Shown: positions 23,455 through 34,825 of the stretch, piece after piece
Numbering within the stretch: position 1 is the first letter of the stretch
Layout of the letters: each line of letters opens with the position of its first letter
Source of the DNA: Zygnema cylindricum
Lineage: Eukaryota; Streptophyta; Zygnematophyceae; Zygnematales; Zygnemataceae
Direction: 5' to 3'
DNA length: 64,000 nucleotides
Assembly: GCA_037447655.1 (NCBI GenBank)
Contig: JBBHKE010000813.1
Span: 270,578 to 334,577 of the forward strand
Translations under genes and position numbers: made by a program
Notes under the pieces: model-generated
What the model was told of the DNA's origin: nothing
The model's database searches: none
Seen by the model: the letters and a program-made list of their open reading frames with translations, nothing else

Positions 23455-24973
23455 CATATCTCCCCCCCCTTTCCCTCCTTCCCTTTCCCCCACTTTCCCT
23501 TCGCCCTATCCCTCCCCCTCTTCCCCCCTCCCCCTCCCCCTCCCCCTCCCCCTCCCCCTCCCCCTCCCCCTCTCCCTCCCCTCCTTTCCCCCTCCCTCTC
23601 CCTCCCTCTCCTCACTCTCCCCCTCCCCCTCCTCACTTTCCCCCTCCCCCTCCCTCCTTCCCCTCCCTCTCCCGCCCTCCCTCCCTCCTTCCCCTCCCTC
23701 TCCCTCCCTCCCTCCCTCCCTCCCTCTCTCCTTTTCCTCTCTCTCTTATCCCTGCCCAGGACCTCCTGTGTAACCCTTTCATCGGTCCTCTTGGTGGATT
23801 CCTTCCCTCTCTCCCCTAAAGCCATTTGTACCTCCTTTCGAAAGAAGCCCAGGTACTCTCTCACTCGACTCCCTTTCCTCTCCCTTCACTTTCTTTCTCT
23901 CCTCTCCCTCTTCTTCCCTCGCTCTCTTCTCTCCCTCTTTCTTTGTTTGTTCTCTCTCTCTCCCTCTGCACTCCCTCCCCTTCCCTCCCCTCTCAAACGT
24001 AGGTGACTGGGACTTAGTCTCCCTCTTTGGACCGCCTCCATCCCTCCCTTACTAGCCTTCCCCTTCTCCCTCCTCAGTCTTTCCCCCTCGCAGTCTCCCG
24101 CCCCAGTCTCCTCTTCCCCTTCCGGCAGTCTCTCGCCCCCCACAGTCTCCCTCTCCCCCTAGTCTCCATGCCCCCGTTGTCTCCCTTCTCCCCCTGTCTC
24201 TCTCCCTCCCCAGTCTATCTTCTCCCTCACTCTCCCGCCACTCAATCCCCTCTGTCTCCCTCCCCCTTGTGTGGTCTCGACTGTGTCAGTCGGCAGTCCT
24301 ACTGTCCCTCCATCCCTTCCTTACCCTCCTCCTCTCCCTTACCCTCCCCCCGTTCCTTACCAGTCTTCCCTCTCCTCCAGTCTCCCCCATTCCCAAGTCT
24401 CCCTGCAGTCTCCTCCTCCGCCTCCTTCTCCGTCCCCCCCTGTGTATCCCTCCCCCTGTGTCCAACACCCCCCCCCCGTCCGTCCCCTTGTGTCTCTTTA
24501 TCTCTCCCCCCTGTGCCCCCCCCTCCCCCTGTGTCCTCCTCCCCCCTTCTTTTCCTCCCCCCTTTCTCCTCCCCCTTGTGTCCCTCCCATCACCCCCTTC
24601 TCCGTGTCACTCCCATTCTCCTCTCTGTTTCCTCCTCCCTTTCTGTGTCCCCCCCCCTTCCTCCTCTGTGTCTTCCTCCCTCCCTGTCTCCCTTTCCCCT
24701 GTTCCCCGCCCCCGTTGTCTTCCTTTCCTCCCCTCCCCTTTCTACCCCCCCTCCCACCCCCCCCCCTTGTCTCCCCTCCCCTTTCTTCCTTCTCCCATTC
24801 CCCTCGCTGTCTCCCCCCTTCCCATCTCCTCCCCTTGTCACCCCCCCCTCCCCCCCATCCCCTCTATCCCCCCCTTCCCCCCCCCCCTCCCCCTCTCCCT
24901 CCCCCCCCCTGTGCGTGCGTCTGGCGTTCTTGCCCTCCGTCTGTCTCTCCCTCTCTCTCCCTCTCTCTATCCC

Positions 24974-25014
<41 letters not shown>

Positions 25015-25600
25015 GCCTTCCCCCCACAGATTAGCGCCTAAATCTCGCCCCCTCTAAACCCCTCCTAGACCCCCCCCGGTCACGTAACCCCCCCCCCTGT
25101 CCCTCCCCTTTTCCCCCCCCTGTCCCTCCCCTTTTCCCCCCCCCTGTCCCTCCCTTTTTCCTCCCCCTGTCCCTCCCCTTTTCCCCCCCGTCCCTCCCCT
25201 TTTCCCCCCCCCTGTCCCTCCCCTTTTCCCCCCCTTGTCCCTCCCCTTCCCCCCCCCCTTTCCCTCCCCTTTTTCCCCCCCCTGTCCCTCCCCTTTTCCC
25301 CCCCTTGTCCCTCCCCTTTCCCCCCCCCTGTCCCTCCCCTTTCCCCCCCCCCCTGTCCCTCCCCTTCCCCCCCCCCTTGTCCCTCCCCTTTCCCCCCCCT
25401 GTCCCCCTGTCCCCCCCCCTTTCGTCTCTCCCCCCCCCCTTTTCTTCCCCCTGGCTGGCTGTGAGTCCCTGTTTGTGTCCCACGCTTTTCCCCTATCCCC
25501 CCTCTAAAGAGCACCCCCCCCCCCCCCAACCCCCCCCCTATCCCCCCTCTAAAGAACACACCCCCCCCCCCCCTATCCCCCCCCACCCCCCCCCTGTTGC
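23455..25600. repeat. About 2.1 kb of pyrimidine-rich (C/T) DNA on the plus strand
   Basis: The plus strand is almost purely C and T for about 2.1 kb: CCCCCT repeats at 23525-23580, a (CT)n to (AC)n run at 24945-25015, and TCCCTCCCCTTTT plus C-run units of about 20-25 bp at 25085-25410. The long Pro/Ser/Leu frames on plus and Gly/Arg/Glu frames on minus result from this bias. A short less biased patch at 23750-23860 gives a minus reading GFFRKEVQMALGERG; I do not recognise it. Confidence 0.9.
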
Positions 25601-25774
25601 AAGCCCGTCGCGCCCTGCGTTGCCTTCGCGGCCACATCGTGCGGCGGCAGGCGGCCGTCACGACACGTTGTTGTGTCTGTGTGCACACCTTTGTTGGCTG
25701 GATGACGTAACACCATTGTTATGATGATGTTGCGGTGGTGGTGTGGTGATCAGCTGTTGATGATGTTGGTTTGG

Positions 25775-26262
25775 GATGATGTAGGTTGTGTGGATGATGT
25801 AGTTTGTGTGGATGATGTAGGTTGTGTGGATGATGTAGGTTGTGTGGATGATGTAGGTTGTGTGGATGATGTAGTTTGTGTGGATGATGTAGGTTGTGTG
25901 GATGATGTAGTTTGTGTGGATGATGTAGGTTGTGTGGATGATGTAGTTTGTACGGATGATGTAGTTTGTACGGATGATGTAGGTTGTGTGAATGATGTAG
26001 GTTGTGTGGATGATGTAGTTTGTGTGGATGATGTAGGTTGTGTCGATGATGTAGTTTGTGTGGATGATGTAGTTTGTGTGGATGATGTAGGTTGTGTGGA
26101 TGATGTAGTTTGTGTGGATGATGTAGTTTGTACAGATGATGTAGTTTGTACGGATGATGTAGGTTGTGTGGATGATGTAGTTTGTGTGGATGATGTAGGT
26201 TGTACGGATGATGTAGTTTGTACGGATGATGTAGGTTGTGTGGATGATGTAGTTTGTGTTGT
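25775..26262. repeat. 18-bp minisatellite (GTGTGGATGATGTAGGTT)
   Basis: About 27 units alternate between GTGTGGATGATGTAGGTT and GTGTGGATGATGTAGTTT, with a few GTACGG variants. As 18 is a multiple of three, one frame stays open as a six-residue VDDVGC/VDDVVC repeat from 25721 to 26302. No promoter or homology supports it as a gene. Confidence 0.95.
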
Positions 26263-26737
26263 TTTTAAGAAAGCTTTAGTCCTCTCTATGCCTCAGGTGT
26301 GAGGGAGAGAGTGTTGTTCAGGACTTAAGTTATCTTTGGTTGAGTTCGGTTCAGTACTTACCAAAATTAGTGTGACAGTGAAGTTGGGAGTTCACGGTTC
26401 ATTCACACTTGGGACACGCGTCGTCACTTGAGAGAAATGCGTGAGTATGTCCTCCGTGGACGTACGGAAATTCGGCAGGACCACGGGAATTCGTGAAGTC
26501 AATTCTACGGTCCCAAATCCTCTAATCGGACGGTTGACAGTCGAGGCATGACTAGATCACTATCGGCGAGACTAGATCACTATCACTTTACGTTGTCTGA
26601 ACTTCGGTGTAAATATTTGGTAGAACAGAATTTTGTATGTAGTGAATTAGTTGTTTAGTGTTGAGAATGTGGTTTATGACATACCTTCAGTACACAGGTA
26701 TACTCACAGTATTTGTTGTATTAGAATGTTAGATGTA
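26263..26737. other. Unassigned DNA before the gypsy remnant
   Basis: No domain or repeat recognised apart from a local duplication near 26548-26580 (ACTAGATCACTATC twice). Confidence 0.4.
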
Positions 26738-26830
26738 GGATTTTGTTTACAGGATGCAACAAAAGAAGGACACGTTAGATATTTTTGCCGGTCGGGTAAT
26801 CTTTAAAGGTGTTCAAGGGGTGAATCTATA
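26738..26830 (+). mobile_element. Displaced fragment of the gypsy C-terminal module
   Basis: AGGATGCAACAAAAGAAGGA and the following GGTCGGGTAATCTT match 28160-28215 and 28448-28502. It is out of order, upstream of the integrase, so it is a rearranged third copy. Confidence 0.7.
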
Positions 26831-26877
26831 TTGGGGTTCTGACTGTCAAGGGGTCAGTCACTTGGGTTTATATCAAC

Positions 26878-28830
26878 TTGGAGTCGGCACTATCTAGATT
26901 AGCTTCTTTTGGATCTGCATACTCTGAGGGCCAATGGAGGTCGCAGAGTTTCAAGTTTGGTAATAATCCGGGCCTCCTCCGCTTTTATTTGTGTTTCACC
27001 ATCTGGGGGGAACTGTCCACATTTTCAGCCGACGTGGAGGGAAAGGCACCTATAGGAGCCGGGGGGAAGGATATTTATAATGACCCCGATTCCCTACAAT
27101 CCATACAACGTGGATCTCTTTTTCCCCACTTCTGTGGAGTTCAATTGTCCCGAGTTCAAACCTGTATGGCGGCGTATGACTGGGACAGAGGTATTCTCCT
27201 CCGAAAATGGGCGGACCGGACGAGGAAAGTGGTTCCTCCTCCCTCCGATCGAGAAACTCTGATTGCCCGTCTCCTTCAGCAATGTGGACATTTAGGGCAA
27301 AAACGGACCACATTTCTGGTCCTTAGATCCTATTGGTGGCATGGGTTGCGGGCTCAGGTCAACCGAATTGTACACACTTGTTCTTCCTGCGACTTTGTAA
27401 AAGCAGCTTTCGACAAAAAGGGCGAAACCGAGCTGCATTCTTTGCCCATCCAGGGAATGTTTTATCGATGGTCTCTAGATCTCTTAGGCCTCTGCCGACC
27501 ACCCGACGGGGGAATCGCTTCGTGCTTGTAATGATCAAACATTTTTCCAAATAGATAGAATTGGTGGTTTTGCCGCTGAAGGAATCAAAGTTCATTGCAG
27601 ATGCCTTTTTGCAGAGAGTGTTGTCTCAATTTGGAGCGCCCGCGGAGGTTTTGACCAACCAAGGCTCTGAATTTGCTGGAGAATTTTCCATCCTCTTTGA
27701 GAAATGCCCCATTGACCATCGGCTAACCAGTCGGGACCATCCACAAGCCGACGGATTGGCCGAAAGGTGCGTCCAAACAGTGAAGCGGTCACTGCGGAAA
27801 TATGCGGTCGAAGAAGATCTGGGGGAGTAGGACCGAAGGGTTCCTTGGATTGCCATGAGATACAAGTTCAGCCGACAAGCTTCCCTCCACTCCTACAGCC
27901 GTTAGTTCATCCTATTTGGACGACATCCCATCCTCCCCGGAGACGCCTCGGCCCGAGCGGTGGTTATTTCGGAAATGGATGACTAGGGGACTGTCCAAAA
28001 ATTGATCTCTGAAAGAGCTAAAGTGTTCCACCGTGAGATACCTCTTGCCATGGGAAATTTAGAGTCCGCTCAACACCGGGATCAGTTGTGGTATTCCCAA
28101 CGACGGAGCGGGAATTATGTGCCCAGACAGCGAAGGTTTATGCCTGGGGATTTTGTATACAGGATGCAACAAAAGAAGGACACGTTAGATATTTCTGCCG
28201 GTCGGGTAATCTTAAAAGTGGTTGAAGTTTCTAACAAGGGGGTTCTTACTTTGGAGGGGAAAGATCGCCGAAGAATTAAAGAAAACCAAATCAATGTTGC
28301 TCTTTGCTATCTTCGAGGACTGGAGGACAAACCAACTTTCCATTTGACTTATTTCGCTGACCCTCCTTCCTGCTCCACCCCCTATGATCTGTCCTCCCCG
28401 CTTGACCACATTTTGGTATATACCACTATGCGCTGGGATTTTGTATAAAGGATGCAACAAAAGAAGGACACATTAGAGATTTCTGCTGGTCGGGTAATCT
28501 TAAAAATGGTTAAAGTTTCTAACAAAGGGGTTCTTACTTTGGAGGGGAAAGATGGCCAAAAAATTAAAGAGAACCAAATCAATGTTGCTCTTTGCCATCT
28601 TCAAGGACTAGAGGATGAACCCACTTTCCATTTGACTTATTTCGCCGACCCTCCTTCGTGCTCCACCTTCTGTGATCTGTCCTCCTCGCTTGACCACATT
28701 TTGGTATGCAACAACTGCAGCCAGTGCTGGCATCTTTCATGTCTTCCCTCCTCCTAGTAGCCAAGCCCTCAGCCCCCAATCACCTGGTTCTGCGGGAGCT
28801 GCGAATTGGGCGGATAACAATTTAATTCTT
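26878..28830 (+). pseudogene. Ty3/gypsy polyprotein remnant: integrase plus PHD-like C-terminus
   Basis: The segment from about 27170 reads WDRGILLRKWADRTRKVVPP, then an HHCC zinc-binding region (QQCGHLGQKRTT, YWWHGL, HTCSSCDFVK), then integrase core pieces YRWSLDLLG, LTNQGSEFAGEF (the usual second Asp is Asn) and HPQADGLAERCVQTVKRSLR. Stops occur at 27529, 27552 and after 27827, so it is inactive. The C-terminal module GDFVYRMQQKKDTLDISAGR (28144 on) is repeated in tandem from about 28434. The second copy continues into a C-x2-C-x4-H-x2-C zinc pattern (CNNCSQCWHLSC) and, past two TAG codons at 28757-28762, WFCGSC, completing a PHD-like finger. Confidence 0.85.
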
Positions 28831-28845
28831 AGTCACGATTGACTA

Positions 28846-28860
28846 AGAAGGGGGGGAAAT
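28846..28860 (+). other. Polypurine tract of the gypsy element
   Basis: AAGAAGGGGGGGAAA lies immediately before TGAGCCTTATCGG, the expected plus-strand primer site next to a 3' LTR. Confidence 0.7.
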
Positions 28861-29150
28861 TGAGCCTTATCGGCCCGATTACCTCCAAGGCCACCCTTTT
28901 TCCGGTCATATGGGAAAAAGGAGGGGAGGTGGGGTATTTTTTCTTCTTCCCAACCTTGCATTTCTCGGCTTGCCCCATTCTTTGCAATGCCTTGCATGCA
29001 TGTCTCCGGGAGGTATGGAAGGGCAAAAATGGGCATTATCACTGTCATGGGAAGCACCCGCATTTTGGGGTTATTGGCAAGACTCCAATGCAAACCATTT
29101 AAGCTACCAGCTTCATTTTTTATAATGCCCCAGGCACGCTCGATAGTTGT
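28861..29150. mobile_element. Start of the gypsy 3' LTR
   Basis: It begins TGAGCCTTATCGGCCC after the polypurine tract. About 290 bases recur at 30374-30662 with high identity. The LTR's far end was not located; the DNA to about 30370 may belong to it. Confidence 0.7.
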
Positions 29151-30373
29151 CAAGCTCGTGGGTGTTTTCGGCACACCTTTATTTACCCAAGATCTTCGGG
29201 ACCCTTTCTACCAGTACCGGCATCAGCGTACGGCGGAGGAAGTACACGGAACCGAACCAGATCAAGGGATTTCCTGAACTGAACGCAACGCACTTTATTT
29301 TGCGCCTAACGGATTTCCTGAACTGAACGGAACGCACTTTATTTCTCGCCTAGCGGAGGCCGAAAAGCCAAGTTATTCCTCTTCAGAGATTTCAGTTCTG
29401 TTACATGCAGCCGTTGCCACTTGACCTTTTGGGGGTCATATTGTGGAACGCCACGTAACTCTTCGGATAGTGATTTAGATTTGGTTGTCTTATGTCAGTA
29501 GGAATTTAGTTTAGGTCCAACTGACTATTATTCCATTAATTATATTAGGTCAAAATCTAGCGTATAGGCGTCATTTTCAGTACTTTGTCTTATTGAAGAG
29601 GAACAAACTTTGACTTTCAGCCAAAAATTTAGCCGTGACTGGATGCACAACTTTTTGCCTTAAGCGTAGTTCAGTTTAATTTGTCTTTTGTCAGTTCGAT
29701 AGCATTTGCTTCTCGCTGATTGGTTCCTTGTATTGCTTTGACTTTATGGACCAGAGTGGACAAACTTGGTTCTATAAGGCGCTCGGTAGCGAAGGAGACA
29801 GGTTGCTTTTCAGTACTGTCTCGTGTGAAAAACCTCAGAGAAATACCAAACAAACCTTTTTTTGGAGAATCTTTGTTGTGCGTGATTGCTTGACTCTATT
29901 GCCATCTTGGTTTGGATTTGTCTTGTTCGGAGATCGTAGTTCGGGCGAGTAGTTGGCTCTATCAATCTTTTTAGGCGATCTTGACTTTTTGCTATTGAAA
30001 CCGAGAAGAGTCCAGTCAGTTCCAATTTGCGGAAACCAAGTGGTGAAGGAGAATCGTATCGGTCTTCGGTACCACTGGGAGATATTTCGTCTTCCTTTGG
30101 TGGCATCTTGGCTTTCTAGGGTATGTTGAGCTTGCTTTGGCATAATTCTTCATTCTATCTTTTATCCCATTTTTTGGGTCAAGGTGATATTATTAAATCT
30201 GAAACAACCAATTATTTATATTTTTATTATTTTCGCGTGGAAGTTCATTTGCCCTCCGCCGGTAGTTCTCTTTGGATTTTGCTGTGTTCCCTCCGGAACC
30301 GGTATCTCGCATCTAGGGTATTAAAACAGTGGGTTTCGAGGGTACAAAAGGAGACTTCTAGTGGATCAGCAAA
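29151..30373. other. Possible LTR or leader body with a small tandem duplication
   Basis: GGATTTCCTGAACTGAACG plus about 25 bases is duplicated at 29269-29355. Otherwise there is no recognised coding region. Its place between two copies of the LTR start suggests LTR or untranslated leader sequence; this is inference. Confidence 0.45.
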
Positions 30374-30662
30374 TTTGGCCTTATCGGCCTGATTACCTCC
30401 ACGGCCACCCTTTTTCCGGTCATATGGGAAAAGGGAGGGGAGGTGGGGTATCTTCTCTTCTTCCCAACCTTGCATTTCTCAGCTTGCCCCATTCTCTGCA
30501 ATGTCTTGCATGCATGTCTCCGGGAGGTATGGGAGGGCAAAAATGGGCATTATCACTCTCATAGGAAGCACCCGCATTTTGGGGTTATTGGTAGGACTCC
30601 AATGCTAACCATTTAATCTACCAGCTCCATTCTTTATAATGCCCCAGGCACGCTCGACATAG
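30374..30662. mobile_element. Second copy of the gypsy LTR start, truncated
   Basis: It matches 28861-29150. It is cut at about 30663, where a copia RNase H fragment begins, so the two retroelements were joined by insertion or recombination. Confidence 0.75.
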
Positions 30663-30663
30663 T

Positions 30664-30958
30664 TGATGTGGGTTAAATCTCTGCTTAGTGAGCTATGTCA
30701 TCTCAAAAGTGGTGTGACAAAAATATTTTGTGATAATCAGGCAGCAATTGCGATTGCCACCAATCCCAAACATCACTACAAAGCAAAAGCATGGATATTA
30801 GACTCAGTTTGGTTAGAGAGAAAGTAGAAAACAAAATCATTAGTTTAGAGTTTCAATCAGATACTGAGATGGTAGCAGATATGATGACCAAACCAATACC
30901 TTCCCCTAAATTAATTTTTTGCAGGGAGAAGTGTGGTCTTCAATTTAAAAGTGACTAG
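30664..30958 (+). pseudogene. Ty1/copia RNase H fragment
   Basis: The reading MWVKSLLSEL, then KIFCDNQAAIAIATNPKHHY, then after a frameshift DTEMVADMMTKPIPSPKLIF up to a stop, is the classic C-terminal RNase H of copia elements. It is truncated upstream at the LTR fragment and has at least one frameshift. Confidence 0.85.
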
Positions 30959-33324
30959 AAAATAAGAGAGTTATAAAAATTAATGATTTCTTGTTAAGTA
31001 TTTTCTAGGTCAGAAATTGTAAAAATAAAAGGCAGATAAAGTAGAGGTTGCTTGCCTCTAACTCCTCTCTCATGTCCCCACACTTGCCGCAGTCACTGAA
31101 GACTAGAGAGGGAGTTAGAGTCATGGCTTCCTAGGTTGTCCAAAAAAACAGGGAGCATGACTTTGGTAGAGTTACCAAAAAGGCTTAACAGACTTAGGAT
31201 TTGATCGTGGTACCTACTATCCGTCAGAGTAGCTTGTAGCCGTTAGCGTGGTCCTATATCTTATGAACTGTGTTGAGATATATATGGTTCGATAACTATT
31301 TAAGGAGATACCTTTGGAGAATTTCATTTAACTGAGCGAATAGACTTTTAGCACATAGACAAAGTTATACACATAGAACTGATGAAGGGTACCGCACGAA
31401 ACAAATATACTGCACATTTGTTTCGACGGCTCATATTAGAAGCCGGTTTGATTAATCGGTCACGTGGAAAGCCGATATCGCGGAATGGGCACTTTGGCTG
31501 TTTTCGGTCACAGCCACACCAAGTGACACGTGGTACTATCTCATTGGCTTGCGGCATTTTCGGAGAGCACCAGAACAAGTCCGGATGAGACAGGCGTCAA
31601 TACTTTAGCCATGCCGTACGATGGTCGTATAAAAAGTACTCTAGCACCGGTACCTTTCTATACTGTACAGTGATATCATTGGTACGGTACTCTAGTAGTA
31701 TAGGGTTTAGAGAGAGGTTTAGGACTTAGAAAAATCCTCAGGTAGCGGCCTCTCTCTCAAAGAGGTTTTATATAAAAAGGTCATCTTCACCCCTCATAAC
31801 TTACTGCTCATGGGAGCAAATTATCTGATTCTTTTTATGGCAGACTTAGGGGACTCTTGCCTTCATTCGGTTGAAGTCAGGTCAATCATTTGTTTGTCAG
31901 GGTGGTAGACATTCTGGGTCAAAAACAAGTGGGTCAAGGCTATCCTAGAGGCTTCGCGTGAGCTGCCTACTCTGAGGACCCATGGAGGCCTCAGAGTTGC
32001 ACAACATTTACATAAAAAATTGAGCCGCAATACTTTGGATAATGAGCATACATGTCAAGAGGGCAACCAACGAAAATCATAAAACTTAGCACACGAAATA
32101 TACATTCAAAAATACTACCGAAATGACAGAAATACTCTCTCAACGTTATTTCGTCACCTATTTTTGTTAGCGCACATTTGTAACACCATTTCTGGCAACG
32201 CGCATTCCTCACGCGAAAAAAACAGGAACCTGAAAAATATGAGTTGGTCTATGACAAGGCGTCTACAAAGAGTACAAAAATTGTGTCGTACAATGACTTG
32301 GTCCGTGCGTACATGGTACGCAAATGAAGTTTTCAAGTTAAAGATGGTTGGTGTGAAAGAAAATTGAAGATTTTCAATAACAAGTCTTTATTTACGTGGT
32401 ACCACAACTTTTCGAACACGTGGATTACAAACTCTGCGCGATAGAACATTGTTCAAGATGCAGCATCTTGTAATGTTGCCCATTTAATTACAGCATTTCA
32501 TGATGAACCTTCACCCTTAGCCGCAAAATTGAAATCTTATTGCGAATCGTAAATATTGTGGCTTGATTTGGCTGCGCGTGACGACGTGCATTTTTTTCAT
32601 TTAGTTTCATTGATATTTTTACGCAGGTCGGTTTTATTATAGTGTACGAAGCTTATTTCGTTTTGTGCGGATCAATTTATCCATACAAGACTTCTAGTAT
32701 TCTAGTTTTGAGAGGGTTTCATTTCGCGTCGTTATTCAATCAGCGTCTAAAGGTGAGATTGCATTACACAAAAAATGGGATTGTTAACTAGACGTCGTAC
32801 GTTTTGGTACATTTTCATACCATTTTTTTTTTGTCAGGCGAAACATGTTTATTGGATAGCAACCAAGATTCTCCAATATTATAGGCGTAATTATTGCCGT
32901 TAGATGTTTCACTTTTTAAGATCCACGAAGCAATTGCATAAATCATCTATTGTGAAGAAACTCTTCTCGCGAGGAGAGTTGCTTTACACTGGTCGTATAC
33001 CATTGGAACACGTGAAAAAGCAAAAAAATATCCACTTCGAACAGGATATCACAGACCTACACCTTGTACAGGTCATGTGCCTCCTGCCACGCTGGATGCA
33101 AGTCAACCGAAGTTATCCTCGTACGTTGCGCCTGACATCCACCGACCTTCAAAGTTTGTCGCGTCGTTTTGCCATTCTGTTTCGAATTTTTGATTTCAAT
33201 TTTCAAAATTAAAATCTAGCAACAAACTTTCCATATAAATCATTAACTACCTCCGCTGGTACAAATACTACGTTCAAGTTTTCCGTTTGAAAAATATTTG
33301 TAGATTTTATTAATGTGAACACTG
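30959..33324. other. Unassigned DNA after the copia fragment
   Basis: The first few hundred bases may be copia 3' LTR. A motif near 31955-31995 (CTACTCTGAGGACCCATGGA) resembles 26917-26950. Short frames at 32154-32367 and 32904-33212 show no domain. Confidence 0.4.
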
Positions 33325-33542
33325 CACCGTGTATCACTATTAGAGTTAATAATTTTTTCGCCAATTTAAAATTGCTTTTCTCCGTGCATATTTGTTAGAT
33401 TCTTAATTTGAGACTGCCAATCGAAAGGTGAGAATCTTATCTTTCAATCGCAACCGTCGGATCCACAATCCGACAAGTGTGTACGGAGAAAAAAGGTTTT
33501 AAGCGGCGAAAAAAACATTAACCCTAATAGCGATTCACGGTG
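33325..33542. mobile_element. MITE with CACCGTG ends (copy 2)
   Basis: CACCGTGTATCACTATTAGA at the left and TAATAGCGATTCACGGTG followed by TA at the right, with the same subterminal CGCCA...TTAAAA inverted stretches as copy 1. The left flank is TG rather than TA. Confidence 0.85.
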
Positions 33543-34825
33543 TAGCCTACGTGGCACCAATCATAAGTGCGAAAGGTTGTTAAGTGGCCCAACAAAATGG
33601 AGCGAACGACCACTTAACCTTTTCAATGGAGATGTCCGTTCGTTTACCGCCTAATGGAATCGAGGCATAAGTTCAATGTAACGCTTCGCGATTAAATTTC
33701 AGTTTTGCGGCTAAGCTAAAAGCCAACATGTGCTCTCAAAGTGGAGCTCACGTAAAGGCAAAAAGTGATTGTGCGCAACACATTTATTTACATGTGGTTG
33801 CCGCAGTTTTGTTACCGTAAACCTTAGCCGGTCGTGTGAATTGTTGATTTTATTATGACGGTCGACGTTCACAAGCACCACAAAATTTGAACCGGTTGTT
33901 ACAATATTTTGAAAGTCAAAAATGTTCAACTGATTCACCGTCAAATTTAAACCCAACGGTACTTAACTTGTACCAATTTGTACTTATAATGTACAACTTT
34001 TGACAAGGTGACGTAATTGATTGCGCTCAACCAAAATAATCACTACGATGATCAATTCCTTAATTTTTTTGCCACTTAAAACATCTTTATCCGTACACAC
34101 TTGTCCGATTTTCAATTTGAGACCGCGAATCGTAAGCCTTTCAATCGCAACTGTCAGATCCATGATCCGACAAGTGTGTACGGATAAAAGATGTTTTAAG
34201 CGGCAAAAAAACAAACCGTACTTGTCATGATTGTTGGGCTCTAGAGCAGATGGAAACGATTGCCACAAAGGTTTGTCCAACTTCTCATATTGTAGAATGT
34301 TAAAAGTGACACCATGCAAGAAGACTCATCAAATTAGGCGTGAAATAAATAACCACAAAATTCAAAAGCAAAATTGTTAAAAAAAAGGAAAAAAAAACGA
34401 CATTGTTCGATTTGATCGATTTTAAAAAGCGCTTGGTTCGGTTTGATCACGCCAAACCCGTTCGCAGCCAATGTACGGATATGATAGATATGAATTACAA
34501 AGCTACAACATTAAAAGTACATCAAAGACAGCCTTCTGGAGCACGCAATAAGTAGGAGAGCATGTAAAATTTGACGACACTGTCATTTCAAGACCTCTTG
34601 AGGTAAGTTTAGCATTTGAAAGGAATTCTGATGGTTTAGCGGTTTGAACTGGCTCGGTTCGGCATAGTATAACGGTTTGGTTTGGCTTGCGAATCTCCTT
34701 ACGGGTTTGAATCTTAGCCCCTCGGTTTGGCCCACACCTGAACCGAACCGGGATTTACGGAACCGGGTACGAAGTGTTGGGTACAGGTACAATCTTAACG
34801 GTCGCAATGATACGTGTCTCCCTCT
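33543..34825. other. Intergenic DNA with an end-less MITE core
   Basis: 34060-34212 holds the inner inverted repeats of the CACCGTG family (GCCACTTAAAACATC and GATGTTTTAAGCGGC) without the terminal CACCGTG on either side. 33790-33910 is related to 43245-43345 (TGACGG, CGACGTTCACAA). No gene recognised. Confidence 0.6.

Noticed and set aside
23423-25724. Many Pro/Ser/Leu-rich plus frames and Gly/Arg/Glu-rich minus frames
   Set aside because: Composition artefacts of the pyrimidine tract; overlapping frames are open on both strands.
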